Assembly: GCA_034509925.1 (NCBI GenBank)
Contig: CM067533.1
Coordinates: forward strand, 3,362,535 to 3,426,534
Length of the DNA stretch: 64,000 bases
Source: Hirudinaria manillensis
Lineage: Eukaryota > Annelida > Clitellata > Hirudinida > Hirudinidae
Direction: 5' to 3'
The notes under the pieces: model-generated
The model's input: only the letters and a program-made list of their open reading frames with translations
What the model was told of the DNA's origin: nothing
Databases searched by the model: none
Part shown: positions 55,901 through 64,000 of the stretch, piece after piece
Position numbering within the stretch: the first letter of the stretch is position 1
Layout: each line of letters opens with the position of its first letter
Position numbers and translations under genes: made by a program

Positions 55901-58900
55901 GGTCAAATACACAACAACGCTGATGCGCTATCACGACGTCCTTGTCCACTTAACTGCAGACACTGCAACAACGCAGAGAAAAAACAGGAAACCGAAGAAT
56001 GTCGACAAATTCGTATCACTGCTCCCGAACCCTGGACGGAAAGCGGGTTACGAGATCTACAATTAAGAGACGAAGCACTTGCACCCATACTACAGTGGAT
56101 GGAGGCTGGGGTGAAACCAGATTGGCAACAGATAGCGGAGCACGGAGAAGTTACTAAGTCCTATTGGGCACAGTGGGATTCCTTGAGAATTAGTAATGGA
56201 CTCCTACATAGGAAGTGGGAAACAGAGGATGGCACCGACTATCACCTTCAAATAGTACTTCCGAGATCTTGCGTCTCTGAGGTGTTACAAGAATTCCATA
56301 ACGGAACCTCAGGTGGACACCTGGGAGTGAATAAAACCATCAGGAAGGTGAGGGAGAGGTTTTACTGGTTGCACTATAAACAAGACGTTGAGGAGTGGTG
56401 TAGAAATTGCAATAATTGCGCAACCAGTAAAGGACCTCAAAAGAAGACTAAAGGTCTAATGCAACCCTATAATGTGGGAGTACCTTTTGAAAGAATAGCT
56501 TTGGATATTGCCGGACCATTCCCTGCATCAAAGAAGGGAAATCGGTACATATTAGTGATCAGCGATTACTTCACCAAATGGACTGAAGCGTTTGCACTGC
56601 CAAATCAGGAGGCGGAAAATGTAGCTGATGCTCTCGTAAATAATTGGATTAGTCGATTCGGGGTGCCATTAGAGTTACATTCGGACCAAGGAAGGAATTT
56701 CGAGTCGAAAATATTTCAAGAGCTATGCGAAAACCTTGGAATCCATAAGACAAGAACCACTGCATTACATCCGCAATCGGACGGTATGGTCGAGAGATTT
56801 AATAGGACCATGGAACAGTATTTGTCAAAAATGGTAAGTGAACAGCAAGATGACTGGGACAGATACCTACCACTTTTCCTTATGGCCTACCGGACAGCCG
56901 TGCATAAAACGACAGGAATCAGTCCATCGAAAATGACATTCGGGAGGGAGATTCGTCTTCCTGCCGATATGATGTTCGGAAGAGCAGAAGAACCTAAGTC
57001 GGCATGTGACTACGTTTCAAGCCTAAGAAATACACTTGCCGACACACATCAGGTTGCCCGGAAAAATATAAGTGTTAATAGCGATCAAGCCAAAGCGAGA
57101 TACGATAGGCAAGCCAATGATATAAGCTTTAAAGAAAATGAACTAGTCTGGCTATACAACCCCCAAAGAAAAAAAGGGAAGTCGCCAAAGTTACAAAAAG
57201 ATTGGGAAGGACCATACCGAATCATAAAGAAAATAAACGACGTGGTATACCGCATACAGAAGTCAGCAAGGGCTAGAATGAAAGTGGTCCACAGCAATCG
57301 ATTAGCAAAATATCACGGAGAAACAGAACAGCCTGTTCGGGACGAACAGATTTAAGGAGGGGGCAATGTTGGATCCCTGACATTAATTAATTAATTGAAT
57401 AATTAATTAATTAAGTTTAGTTAATATTCAGAATCTTTTATTTCGAAGTCGTATCTAGCGATTCCAGTCATTAAGCAGTTCCATCGGGACAAGCAATCGA
57501 CCAAATCGTCCAGCCGTATTTGCCATTAGTTAAATCCAATAAAGATATCCTTACGTTAATTAATTCATCAGACCCCGGGTTACAACATTACACATAACTA
57601 TTGATATAAATGGACCAAATCTTCTCCAATAAATGTTTTCATAAAATGACCATAATTAATCATTGATTAAAGCCAAAGCAAGTCATGGTTACAACCATTA
57701 CAATCATTACAACATTACAACCATTACAATCATTACAACATTACAATCATTACAACCACTACAACATTACAACATTACAACCATTACAACATTACAATCA
57801 TTAACAAGGTTACACCTTTCTTAATTACATCTTAACAAGCAGAGGTTCAAAGTTCTTTAAGACTTAACTCAACAAAGAACCTGTTTAATCTCTTCCCACA
57901 TATTTATCTTATTCGTGCATTAATTGGGAACCGTTCAATACGAGGCATTATTTAATCAAAAATATTGCATTTAATAGCAAGAAATAGAGGCAACTAATGT
58001 TTGTAGTAAACATACAATAAAACATAAAACATGTTTATCACATACAATATACAATACAATAAAACATACTGTTAAAAGGGAGAGCTATATTGTACATGAA
58101 AATTACATCCCTATGGATGGAACATCCCTTTTGTCAGTAAATTGGTTCCTAGTACAAACCAGCCCTAAAGGCAGGTTTTATCCTATTCTCAGGTGCCACA
58201 ATCCAAAGGTTTTGCTGTAAGCCAAGATGATGAGACACAAAAGAATGATATAACATTCAAGGTAGCATTGTCAACATCTAATCTCTTCCAAGAGTTTATT
58301 TTTAAACCTTCACAAGCTTCCAGACAAACTCTAAGATAATGAGCGAATGAACGAAGGAACGATAAAAGAGAAGATGAATCAACCTTGAGGTGTCTGTCAA
58401 TCAAGTAGTTGATGTCAAAGTCGTCATCATCCTCCCCGAACGGGTTGAGCATCGTTTCGGCAACTTTGAGCCACCCCATGTAGAATAAGAACTGGAGGAA
58501 GGTGAAGAAAGGAAAGACCATGTCGCCGGACTGTCCGTTGTCCAGGTGCTGTCGGCCCATGAGGCACGACAGGAAGAACGTGTAAACGGCCAGGGTCACC
58601 ACCTTCGATGGAATCCTCGCAAAATTACTTCCCGTTGAAATTACATCATTTATTTTTATTTATTTATTTTTCTAAGCAAAATGAAGGGTCATGATGACCA
58701 CTTACACATTTTGTAATAGCATTAGACAACAGAAAATAGAGTGAAACAGAAACAAGCAACATTTCTGTCAACAGAAAATCAAGTTCACTTAATGGTGGAT
58801 AGGTGGTTATTTAGGTTTAAGGATGACAGGTGTGATTTGTAGCAAGAAAATGTTGAGGAGTTAATGACATCTTTTCGACCATTTACAATTGAAATGTTAT

Positions 58901-61139
58901 TTAAGTCTGGTACTATAAAACTCCAATGGATTAAATTCACACTCATTCAGATAAAAACAATGTGAAAAAGAATATTTTAAAAAATGATGATGTTGGTGGT
59001 GATGATGATGATTATGATGATGATGATGATGATGATGATGACGACGACGACGACGATGATGATGATGATACCTGAGTGTACACAAGTGGAATGGTGACCC
59101 AATCAAAATTGAAGAGTTGAAATGACCTGGTCCTGTAATCATTGATTTCCTGGCAAATAAATTGTTTCTTGTTATTGTTGGTTGTTTATTGCTGTTTATT
59201 GCTGTTTATGTTGTTGCATGTTGTTGTGTGACTCTCAAACATATTCAAAGCATTAGGCAAGATGCACAACATCACAAACGGATTTTAACACACAGAAAAA
59301 AAAATTATAGAACAAACAGATCATAATAAAGTTAAGTGCAAACGAATTACAAACAAAACTCAACATAATTCACAGATATTAACAACAAAACGTCTAATAA
59401 TAAACACCGAACGTTAAATAATAATTTTAATAATTAACATTTAACTAAATATTAATAACTTAATTAATAAATAATAACTGATGATCGACGCAAACAATGG
59501 AACGAAGTGTTGCGCAACAACGCATTCCCGTGAGAACAACGAGCTCCGCATAAACTCACTTTTTTTTTTAAAGCTGACAGCAAACAACTACAAACAATGT
59601 CTCATTGTAAACAACAGTTATGATCCCACAGCAGTTATTACGATTCATAAATATTTCTATTTTCATCAAATATATTGTCAATAATATTTATTTATTTATT
59701 TATTTATTAATTATATTTATAACCTATTTGTCTCTAAAACAAAGTTTTTTTTATTAGCACATGTTTCAAATGTGACTCAGTGCTAAGATGTGGCAAAGCA
59801 TTCATTGTCAAGCATCGAGTTATTTCTTTAAAATATATTTTTATGGTGATTTACAATTAAGGGAATTATATTTTATTACAAGTTTGTTCACACTAAAAAT
59901 GAGCTGAGCAAAAGTTCACATTTTATTCTCACTTCTTTGAATCAAAAGCAAATGAAACTCGAACATGGAATTTAAAAACATTGACACTAAGTACTAAATC
60001 TATAGGTCTTTCTAGGCTACAGAAGACTATGCCGACACTGTAAAGCAAAATGTCGCTTTCAATTTGGTTCGATTCAAAAACTTTTGAGTTGAGACCAACA
60101 AAAGAAACAAAAAAATCACAAAAAAGATGCTCACGTCGATCAGCGTTTTCACTGCAAAGTCGTCTTTTATTCTTCCTTCTTTTCGAGCCCTCGTCACGAC
60201 AGCGGATGCCCAGACGAGGGGCACGAAGAATTTATTGTAAGGAGTCTTGATGTTGTTGATGACATTCTCCTCGTTGGGTAGCATGAGTCCTACCGTTTGA
60301 ACGTTTACTCACCAAACTATGGCAACGCAAGAAATTGTGCTTCGGCAAACAATAGACTTTCAAAATACAAACACGAGAGGCCATTTTTTTAATAAAAAAT
60401 ATTTTAAAAAAACATGTAGAAACTTGAAAGAAATTGGGTGAGTCAAATAAAGGTAAAGCAAATGATTAGCAAACCTGCGTCAAGCATTTTACTCAGATTT
60501 GGAAATCTCTTCTTGACAGGCGGACTGATGGAAGACATGGTCATAACATAGGAGAGGCACATGTACCTCATGATCGTTCTTCTCATCAGTCGTGCCCTCT
60601 CGTCGTGGCCATGGAGATGGGCAGTTACGTACATGGCCATCCGGCCGGGCCACGGTAGGGTTCTAAATTTCTCCCACCATCTATTGGCCACATGGTTCAC
60701 ATAAAAGCCCAGAACAAATGCTACTGGAATCAGATTATTAAACTGAGAGCAGTACTGGGCTCCCAATTCAAAGTATCTGGGTATTGTAATAAATCAAGTA
60801 AAAAATGCTGAATTAGACAATTAACTATACCAATTAATACTTTTTAAGGTTCTCAGTAAGAATGTATCTATACAGAAAACTGAGCAGATAGTAAGCAAAT
60901 GAGAAAACTGCAAATTCCTTCCATAAAATCTTATAAATGCTTCCCCGCCATCTGAAAAATATTTAAATAAATTACTAATAGTTATTAAATTCCAATGAAG
61001 TCAGTCCAATAATTCTGGATGCCAGCAAGTAAATGCAAATAATTTAAGTAAAATCATAAAAGTTATGAAACCTCATCAACAACTTGAAAAAACAACTAAA
61101 ATTTGCGGTAGCAACTTTAGCGGAATAAATCACTGTCAT
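49036..61139 (-). CDS. BEST: Bestrophin, calcium-activated chloride channel, complete 10-exon gene
   Basis: A membrane chloride channel of 623 residues. Exons in order: 61139-61072, 60951-60841, 60776-60475, 60289-60135, 59149-59072, 58602-58384, 51003-50852, 50629-50420, 50160-50061, 49512-49036 (1,872 nt, phases consistent). The N-terminus [19 protein letters not shown] leads to [10 protein letters not shown]. The neck residues I, F, F are kept in [36 protein letters not shown] (the isoleucine is the lower gate) and the calcium clasp [11 protein letters not shown] follow. The channel core ends near [12 protein letters not shown]; the last three exons encode a poorly conserved serine-rich tail. 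The acceptor at 50629 (alternative 50608) and the donor at 50060 (chosen for phase) are uncertain. Confidence 0.93.
51580..51663. repeat. Interstitial telomere-like repeat (CCCTAA/CCCTTA)n
   Basis: About 84 bases of degenerate CCCTAA, CCCTTA and CCCCTAA units, equivalent to TTAGGG-type telomere repeats, within the large bestrophin intron some 390 bases left of the Ty3 element. Confidence 0.8.
52056..52276 (+). repeat. 5' LTR of the Ty3/gypsy element
   Basis: 221 bp, TG...CA ends, with AATAAA at 52227-52232. It differs from the 3' LTR only at 52154 (G; C at 57465). Confidence 0.95.
52278..52296 (+). other. Primer-binding site, tRNA-Leu type
   Basis: TGGTGTCAGGAGTGGGATT starts one base after the LTR. 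It is complementary to the 3' end (…TCCTGACACCA) of eukaryotic tRNA-Leu(CAA) as I know it, so that tRNA is the likely primer. Confidence 0.8.
52357..55890 (+). CDS. Gag-Pol polyprotein with an N-terminal SAP domain (Ty3/gypsy)
   Basis: 1,177 codons in one frame. Residues about 5-42 form a SAP-type helix-extension-helix ([15 protein letters not shown], then [13 protein letters not shown]), usually a DNA-binding module. Residues 55-200 are a coiled coil built partly from duplicated LRSDMKCDI units. A Gag domain (about 225-335) follows, then a CCHC zinc knuckle at 433-446, an aspartic protease with catalytic D514 (IDTGAST), a reverse transcriptase with the YLDD box at 931-934, and RNase H ([13 protein letters not shown]). 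No frameshift separates Gag from Pol. The frame stops at 55888-55890, just after RNase H. Confidence 0.94.
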   Translation: MGPKILEDLRVPDLRRELRNRGLDATGLKTELQGRLEEWLLENNHDPSEYEFGVQKEKQREALQTAIEANNNALDALRSDMKCDNNVLRSDIDDLRSDMKCDIDDLRSDMKSDIANFQVAMDVLREQVKTDVAKFQTSMDVLREEVRTDAAKFQTSMEEVKTDVADLRSSKEMADLRKVKAELDALKEEQRREIEKFKKYNELKTETYGREKTTRPPLFDGQGPWAVFRHQFEIAAERNKWTEEEKATELIMILRGKAAELLQTMLHCKAYSEIAEAMERRFGNGHMLEVHKNELKNRTQKQGESLQELEADVRRLAYLAHPGQSTDFIENIITDAFVDGIRDAETKMALKIHGIKASHEALAFAISMEAARASIQKSLNVKKIEAQEDRGKEKDKDNDKDREMITKIARQINDLSKPQRNLRFQVVDRRPRCFRCNKPGHLARECRTTFSKNQQYWREPYKSEKPEATNFRRQRSFQQTRNAPLVFHVTALGKGSSLEVKGKIGGKEYNLVIDTGASTSIVQPKLARNSKVTTNNYKLKTATGEIVPVQGTTTITVDLGGKSFEQEFMIANITDECILGLDFMRRYGISIDMKGGTLQQGAMEIPLHYGGTEVKDTFVKVLQNETIPAQSESLIWGGLEGDYTKFGIGAVEDQSGIGQGLLIGRALVKLNTGRVPLRVMNLSDQEQQIKAGTPIALCRNVERILTLDGSGNKHIKRDTMSKPLMDNLLKDLDKTLQKEDYQQAKNLLSEFQDIMAEQDSPLGRTNLVQHQINTAGAKPIRQNPRPLPLATRANAKEMIKEMQDQGVIEPSNSPWSSPVVLVKKKDGSLRFCVDYRKLNEMTLKDSYPLPRIDDTLDTLSGSKIFSTLDLKSGYWQVELHPDDKEKTAFSTGEGLWQFTVMPFGLCNAPATFERLMEHILRGLNWKVCLVYLDDIIVVGKTFGEHLDNLREVFSRIREAGMKLSPKKCSLFKKEVKYLGHIVSSEGVSTDPDKVEVVKNWPVPKNIQELQSFLGLCTYYRRFIANFSNIAKSLHELTVKGKPFIWNDSCEKAFDNLKEAMTTAPILAYPIPGLPFILDTDASNCGIGAVLSQQVENEEKVLAFYSRSLSKAERNYCVTRRELLAAVESMKHFQKYLLGQPFLLRTDHASLRWLLNFKNPEGQMARWIEKTTGFSVQY
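55856..57355 (+). CDS. Integrase frame of the Ty3/gypsy element, offset by one base from Gag-Pol
   Basis: The frame opens upstream of the Gag-Pol stop without a clear ATG at the joint (the first codon is TTG) and continues the usual RNase H-integrase linker (ADALSRRP). It has the HHCC zinc module ([10 protein letters not shown] ... CRNCNNC), the catalytic core ([16 protein letters not shown], and E in [10 protein letters not shown]) and a GPY/F-like C-terminal piece ([10 protein letters not shown]). It stops at 57353-57355. The break falls in a run of six A at 55859-55864. It could be a one-base insertion or a +1 shift used by the element; I cannot tell which. Confidence 0.9.
   Translation: MKKLQGFQFNIEHRRGQIHNNADALSRRPCPLNCRHCNNAEKKQETEECRQIRITAPEPWTESGLRDLQLRDEALAPILQWMEAGVKPDWQQIAEHGEVTKSYWAQWDSLRISNGLLHRKWETEDGTDYHLQIVLPRSCVSEVLQEFHNGTSGGHLGVNKTIRKVRERFYWLHYKQDVEEWCRNCNNCATSKGPQKKTKGLMQPYNVGVPFERIALDIAGPFPASKKGNRYILVISDYFTKWTEAFALPNQEAENVADALVNNWISRFGVPLELHSDQGRNFESKIFQELCENLGIHKTRTTALHPQSDGMVERFNRTMEQYLSKMVSEQQDDWDRYLPLFLMAYRTAVHKTTGISPSKMTFGREIRLPADMMFGRAEEPKSACDYVSSLRNTLADTHQVARKNISVNSDQAKARYDRQANDISFKENELVWLYNPQRKKGKSPKLQKDWEGPYRIIKKINDVVYRIQKSARARMKVVHSNRLAKYHGETEQPVRDEQI
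57354..57363 (+). other. Polypurine tract of the Ty3/gypsy element
   Basis: AAGGAGGGGG, overlapping the integrase stop codon and ending three bases before the 3' LTR, where plus-strand DNA synthesis should start. Confidence 0.85.
57367..57587 (+). repeat. 3' LTR of the Ty3/gypsy element
   Basis: 221 bp, one mismatch to the 5' LTR (position 57465). Confidence 0.95.
57689..57803. repeat. Minisatellite of CATTACAA(C/T) units
   Basis: About a dozen 8-10 base units (ACATTACAA, CCATTACAA, TCATTACAA), 100 bases right of the Ty3 element in the same intron. Confidence 0.8.
58060..58200 (-). repeat. Dispersed repeat family B, copy 2
   Basis: On the minus strand it contains GGCACCTGAGAATAGGATAA and then a CTAGGAACCAATTTACT block, the same order as at 9245-9440. 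Confidence 0.55.
58640..58765 (-). repeat. Dispersed repeat family A, copy 2 (SINE-like)
   Basis: Minus strand: TGTTTCACTCTATTTTCTGT, GTAAGTGGTCATC, ATGACCCTTCATTTTG, TTAGAAAAATAAA and a TAAA-rich tail, matching 10735-10856. It lies between bestrophin exons 6 and 5. Confidence 0.6.
58985..59070. repeat. GAT/GAC trinucleotide repeat at the donor of bestrophin exon 5
   Basis: On the gene strand the intron starts GTATCATCATCATCATCGTC and continues as ATC/GTC units, so the repeat begins at about intron position +3. Confidence 0.85.
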
Positions 61140-62658
61140 GTTTAAAAGAAGAGGCGTGTATCCCGAAAAGACACAAATGACAACAACCCACCGGCATCGA
61201 TCGTCATAAAGGTAAACCTGCTATTCAATAAAACTTGGGTGTCTGCACTCAAGTCAAGAAATTATTTTCTGAATCTTTTGACTTGTGAGACCTTCATTTT
61301 AAATATGCAAAATACAGCTTGATTATTAAATCTGAGATTGGTTCTTCCGACTCAGAATTCACAATTATTTAAATATTTCGCCACCTTTAAACAATCCCAA
61401 ATAAATAATGCTGGTCTTATTCCAAATTCTAAGATTTACTTACAACTAAATGTAGTGGTTTTCAAGAATAGGATTAGAAATAAATAGTATGAAGGTGTTA
61501 AATTCCTAGACTATTCCGTCGTTTGTTCTAGCGCGAAGGGTTAGATTAATTATTACTTCATTTATTACTGGCATGGTGAGAAGTCACAAAAATTATTGTA
61601 TAAAGGGAATATTGGAGGTAGCTCAGTAATTACTATTAATAGACTCTCTTTCCACGAGTTTGATGGTGGAATGTTTCATAAATGTAAAGATTACCTATGA
61701 TTAATTACGCCCTAATTAGGGATAGGTTGTCTATAGGAATAGATGATCAATACCCACCAGTCGATAAAAATAAAACATTTTTTTAAATCCTTTGTAACGA
61801 AAATTATAAATTTTAATTCATTCGTCTCATTTTAAGAAACTGACATCGCAAAGTTGAGCAAACAAGTTATACAGTCATATAAAAACTTTGACAAGCAATT
61901 GTAATGTAACAAAAGTCAGAGTCGATATGTAATAATGTAGATCCACAACCCTCATGATGCCATCCTTCTTCCTTAACATTTCTACATGATCTTTTTCGAG
62001 TTTCATATCAGCAATCAGAAGAGAATTAAAATTACCGGCTATCGTCTCCAAACCGAGGAGCCTGGCTGAAATACTCGCTAATCAATGAGAAGAAACCTTT
62101 TCAGGAAGGGTTAGTAACTGGAAAACCCGTCGTTCTTTAGTCGCCAGGTTTATAATACAGATTTGTGCATCAAACCTGGTTGAAAAAGTTCCAATAATGG
62201 CAACACTTTCCTAGGCTCGCAAGTTAATTTGCTGTCCTTATCACCACGTTTTGTTGCTGTTTGATTCTCCAGGGGCTAGGCAAATATTCTTCCGACAATC
62301 TGATCTTTTTTTAGCTTCTCATCAATCAGTCAAGGGTCCACTGCCATCCAGTAATAGTAGTCAATCAGGAGGTCGTTGCCCTCTCCTGTCTCTACAAAAT
62401 AAGTCCGCTTGATAGAGAAACTCAAAAATCCTGCAATTTTCAGACTTTTATAGTATTTTGTAGCAGCGGAAATGCCTGAAAACAAAAACCTAGTGCTTAA
62501 CAATGAACCAAAACTAATAATGAATAACTTTCATGGCGATGGCTTTATCAAAGAAGTTTCTATTAAAATCTCATATCAGGCAATTCTACTTTAATTAAAG
62601 AATTATTTTTTAAATTTAATTTTTCATACAATATAAAGCATTTCATAAAACAACAGTC
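61140..62658. other. Region between the bestrophin start and the kinase 3' end
   Basis: It should contain the bestrophin 5' UTR and promoter. On the minus strand around 62475-62325 a coding-like stretch reads LKIAGFLSFSIKRTYFVETG and LLIDYYYWMAVDP and then meets a stop; I cannot identify it. Nothing else is recognisable. Confidence 0.4.
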
Positions 62659-62664
62659 TTTATT
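62659..62664 (-). terminator. Polyadenylation signal of the kinase gene
   Basis: AATAAA on the minus strand about 115 bases after the kinase stop codon. Confidence 0.5.
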
Positions 62665-62777
62665 TTAAAATGTGTATTTTTAAATAGGTTCAAATATTAA
62701 TAATTTTATCTTTATGTATTTTTTTGGCGGGCCAAATTCAAGTGTTGAGTGAAGTCTAAATGTTTCCATGTAAAGCG

Positions 62778-64000
62778 TTATTCGTGGAAATAGCTAACCG
62801 GAATGGGATCACGAAAGTTGATTGCGACACTAAAAGTCTCGTTCTCTAATCTTTGGATCCAAGGTGACTTGAGAATTTGATTAAAATTTGGGCGACTTCT
62901 TGGACTTCTATGCAGGCACCGCTCGATAAGATCTCTCAAATCTGGAGAAAGTTCCTCTGGAACGACGTAGATTCGATAGAAGTTTTCTTCAACATCGTCA
63001 GAAACTGGCAAAGAGCCAGTCGTCATTTCAAGGAGGACTAATCCGAGACACCAGCTGTCAACTGGTATGCCGTAGAACTTTTTATCTGAAAAACACTCAG
63101 GAGGAAAGTAAGGCTTGGTGCCGACGCAACGATCAAAATTCTTTCCTTTGACTCGCTGCGCACCTCCGAAGTCGATGAGCGTGGCTTTTTCAGTGTACGG
63201 ATTTATCAGAATATTTTCATCTTTTATGTCCAAATGGTGACGCTTTCTGGCGTACATTTCCTTCAAGGTATGGACAATCTGCTTGAAATAATGGCATGCT
63301 TCACCTTCTGTTAACCTTCCCCTATCCGACATGTATTTCCAAAGACTTACTGCCTCATTATCGGCATCCATGACCAGAATGTAATTCCGTGAACCGCTGG
63401 CGTAAATCTCGTAAGACTGAATCAACCCTGGTACTCCATCAAGTTCGATGATAGCATTCACTTCCGTTGGAACCATTTTGACATTTGGATTGTTGGATTT
63501 TATGCAAGCCACTGATCTCTCGTTTAAAATGCCATTTTTGAAAAATTTCACAGCGACCAACTTCTGATCCACATTTCTTGTGGCGTAAAAGACCTGACCG
63601 CATCCACCCTCTCCAATTTGTGATTTTAATGTGTAGCCCCTCAGAAAGTCGGGATTGCGCTGCTGAAGGTTCAACGAGCTCCAAATAAGACAAAAGTCGT
63701 TGCAAGCAAAGTATTGCTGAGCTGACACCCCTCCAATCTGGAGTGAATCCAGGAGGACATCGTTGTCTTCACCTGGTTGAGCGTCATTGGTCTCCGGGGC
63801 AATGCTTTCGTTGTCATTCAGTGTGTTGCCAGGAATGTCGATGACGAGGAACGGCTTTTTGCACATTTTGAAAATGAGTTTGTTCTTGCTTCTGCCTTTA
63901 AGAACAGGTTCGAGTTCTAACTCGAGTTTCCTGACATCAACACATTGTTTGGCTTTCAATTCCCCAGTTCCATCCAGGCAAACGAGCTTTGCCGGTCTCA
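62778..64000 (-). CDS. PIM-like serine/threonine protein kinase, 5' end beyond the window
   Basis: The frame is open from the right edge to the stop at 62780-62778, with no intron. Numbering from the TTG at 63959, the kinase domain runs about 108-375: glycine loop GEGGCGQV (117-124), VAVK lysine 138, helix-C glutamate 166, HHLDIKDEN with catalytic D244 and N249, DFG 263-265 and PPE in place of APE. The RxDIKDEN-type loop, the acidic DFGGA and the end RPNFNQILKSPWIQ fit the PIM family. The HRD arginine is leucine. Residues before 108 match nothing I know. No start codon is certain: the frame continues through 63960-64000, so the N-terminus lies outside, or a later Met (residue 32) is used. Confidence 0.85.
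   Translation of the reverse strand, partial: RPAKLVCLDGTGELKAKQCVDVRKLELELEPVLKGRSKNKLIFKMCKKPFLVIDIPGNTLNDNESIAPETNDAQPGEDNDVLLDSLQIGGVSAQQYFACNDFCLIWSSLNLQQRNPDFLRGYTLKSQIGEGGCGQVFYATRNVDQKLVAVKFFKNGILNERSVACIKSNNPNVKMVPTEVNAIIELDGVPGLIQSYEIYASGSRNYILVMDADNEAVSLWKYMSDRGRLTEGEACHYFKQIVHTLKEMYARKRHHLDIKDENILINPYTEKATLIDFGGAQRVKGKNFDRCVGTKPYFPPECFSDKKFYGIPVDSWCLGLVLLEMTTGSLPVSDDVEENFYRIYVVPEELSPDLRDLIERCLHRSPRSRPNFNQILKSPWIQRLENETFSVAINFRDPIPVSYFHE

Larger units (their letters stand above)
52052..57591 (+). mobile_element. Ty3/gypsy LTR retrotransposon, nearly intact, in a bestrophin intron
   Basis: The element proper is 52056-57587. Both 221-bp LTRs begin TGTTGG and end TTACAACA. A TTAC target duplication flanks it (52052-52055 and 57588-57591). 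It contains a primer site, a long Gag-Pol frame, an integrase frame and a polypurine tract in the normal order. RNase H before integrase places it in Ty3/gypsy. It inserted in antisense to the bestrophin gene. The LTRs differ at a single base, so the insertion is recent. One base of frame shift separates the two coding frames. Confidence 0.95.

Overview
The window is AT-rich animal genomic DNA: spliced genes with GT-AG introns, nested genes in introns, many transposon relics and microsatellites. Slowly evolving orthologues (an outer-arm dynein heavy chain, a FZD1/2/7-type Frizzled, a bestrophin), a small amidated-neuropeptide-like precursor and abundant Tc1/mariner, Helitron, pogo and Ty3 sequences suggest a bilaterian invertebrate, perhaps an annelid or mollusc. 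That placement is an inference of low certainty.

Layout. Positions 77-44750 (+) hold one complete axonemal dynein heavy chain gene of the DNAH5/DNAH8 (outer-arm gamma) class. I placed 76 coding exons by hand. They total 13,614 nt (4,537 residues plus stop), every junction keeps phase, and all six AAA modules, the stalk and the C-terminal domain are present. Three introns carry other material. Intron 39 has a deleted copy of a HABP4/SERBP1-like gene (16.07-16.51 kb, -). Intron 41 (5.6 kb) holds an intronless Frizzled gene in antisense (19.26-21.12 kb), flanked by two related Tc1/mariner copies and a decayed Helitron helicase. Intron 44 (4.3 kb) holds a pogo/Tigger-like relic, an internally deleted Helitron and an intact intronless HABP4/SERBP1-like gene (26.54-28.03 kb, +).

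After the dynein gene come about 1.6 kb without recognisable genes and then a short gene for a secreted precursor (46.4-47.06 kb, +) with a six-cysteine segment and two predicted amidated peptides. From 61.14 down to 49.04 kb (-) runs a complete 10-exon bestrophin chloride-channel gene (623 residues). Its 7.4 kb intron contains a very young Ty3/gypsy element (52.05-57.59 kb, +) with a SAP domain at the start of Gag, 221-bp LTRs differing at one base, a tRNA-Leu primer site and a one-base frame break between RNase H and integrase. The right edge holds a PIM-like protein kinase (62.78 kb to beyond 64.0 kb, -), open at the window end.

The genes do not form a pathway. Dynein, Frizzled and bestrophin are unrelated functions that share introns and neighbourhood. 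The most notable points are the nesting, the two HABP4-like copies with the same ends, the SAP-Gag retrotransposon, the uncatalogued neuropeptide-like precursor, and tandem repeats that begin right at splice sites.
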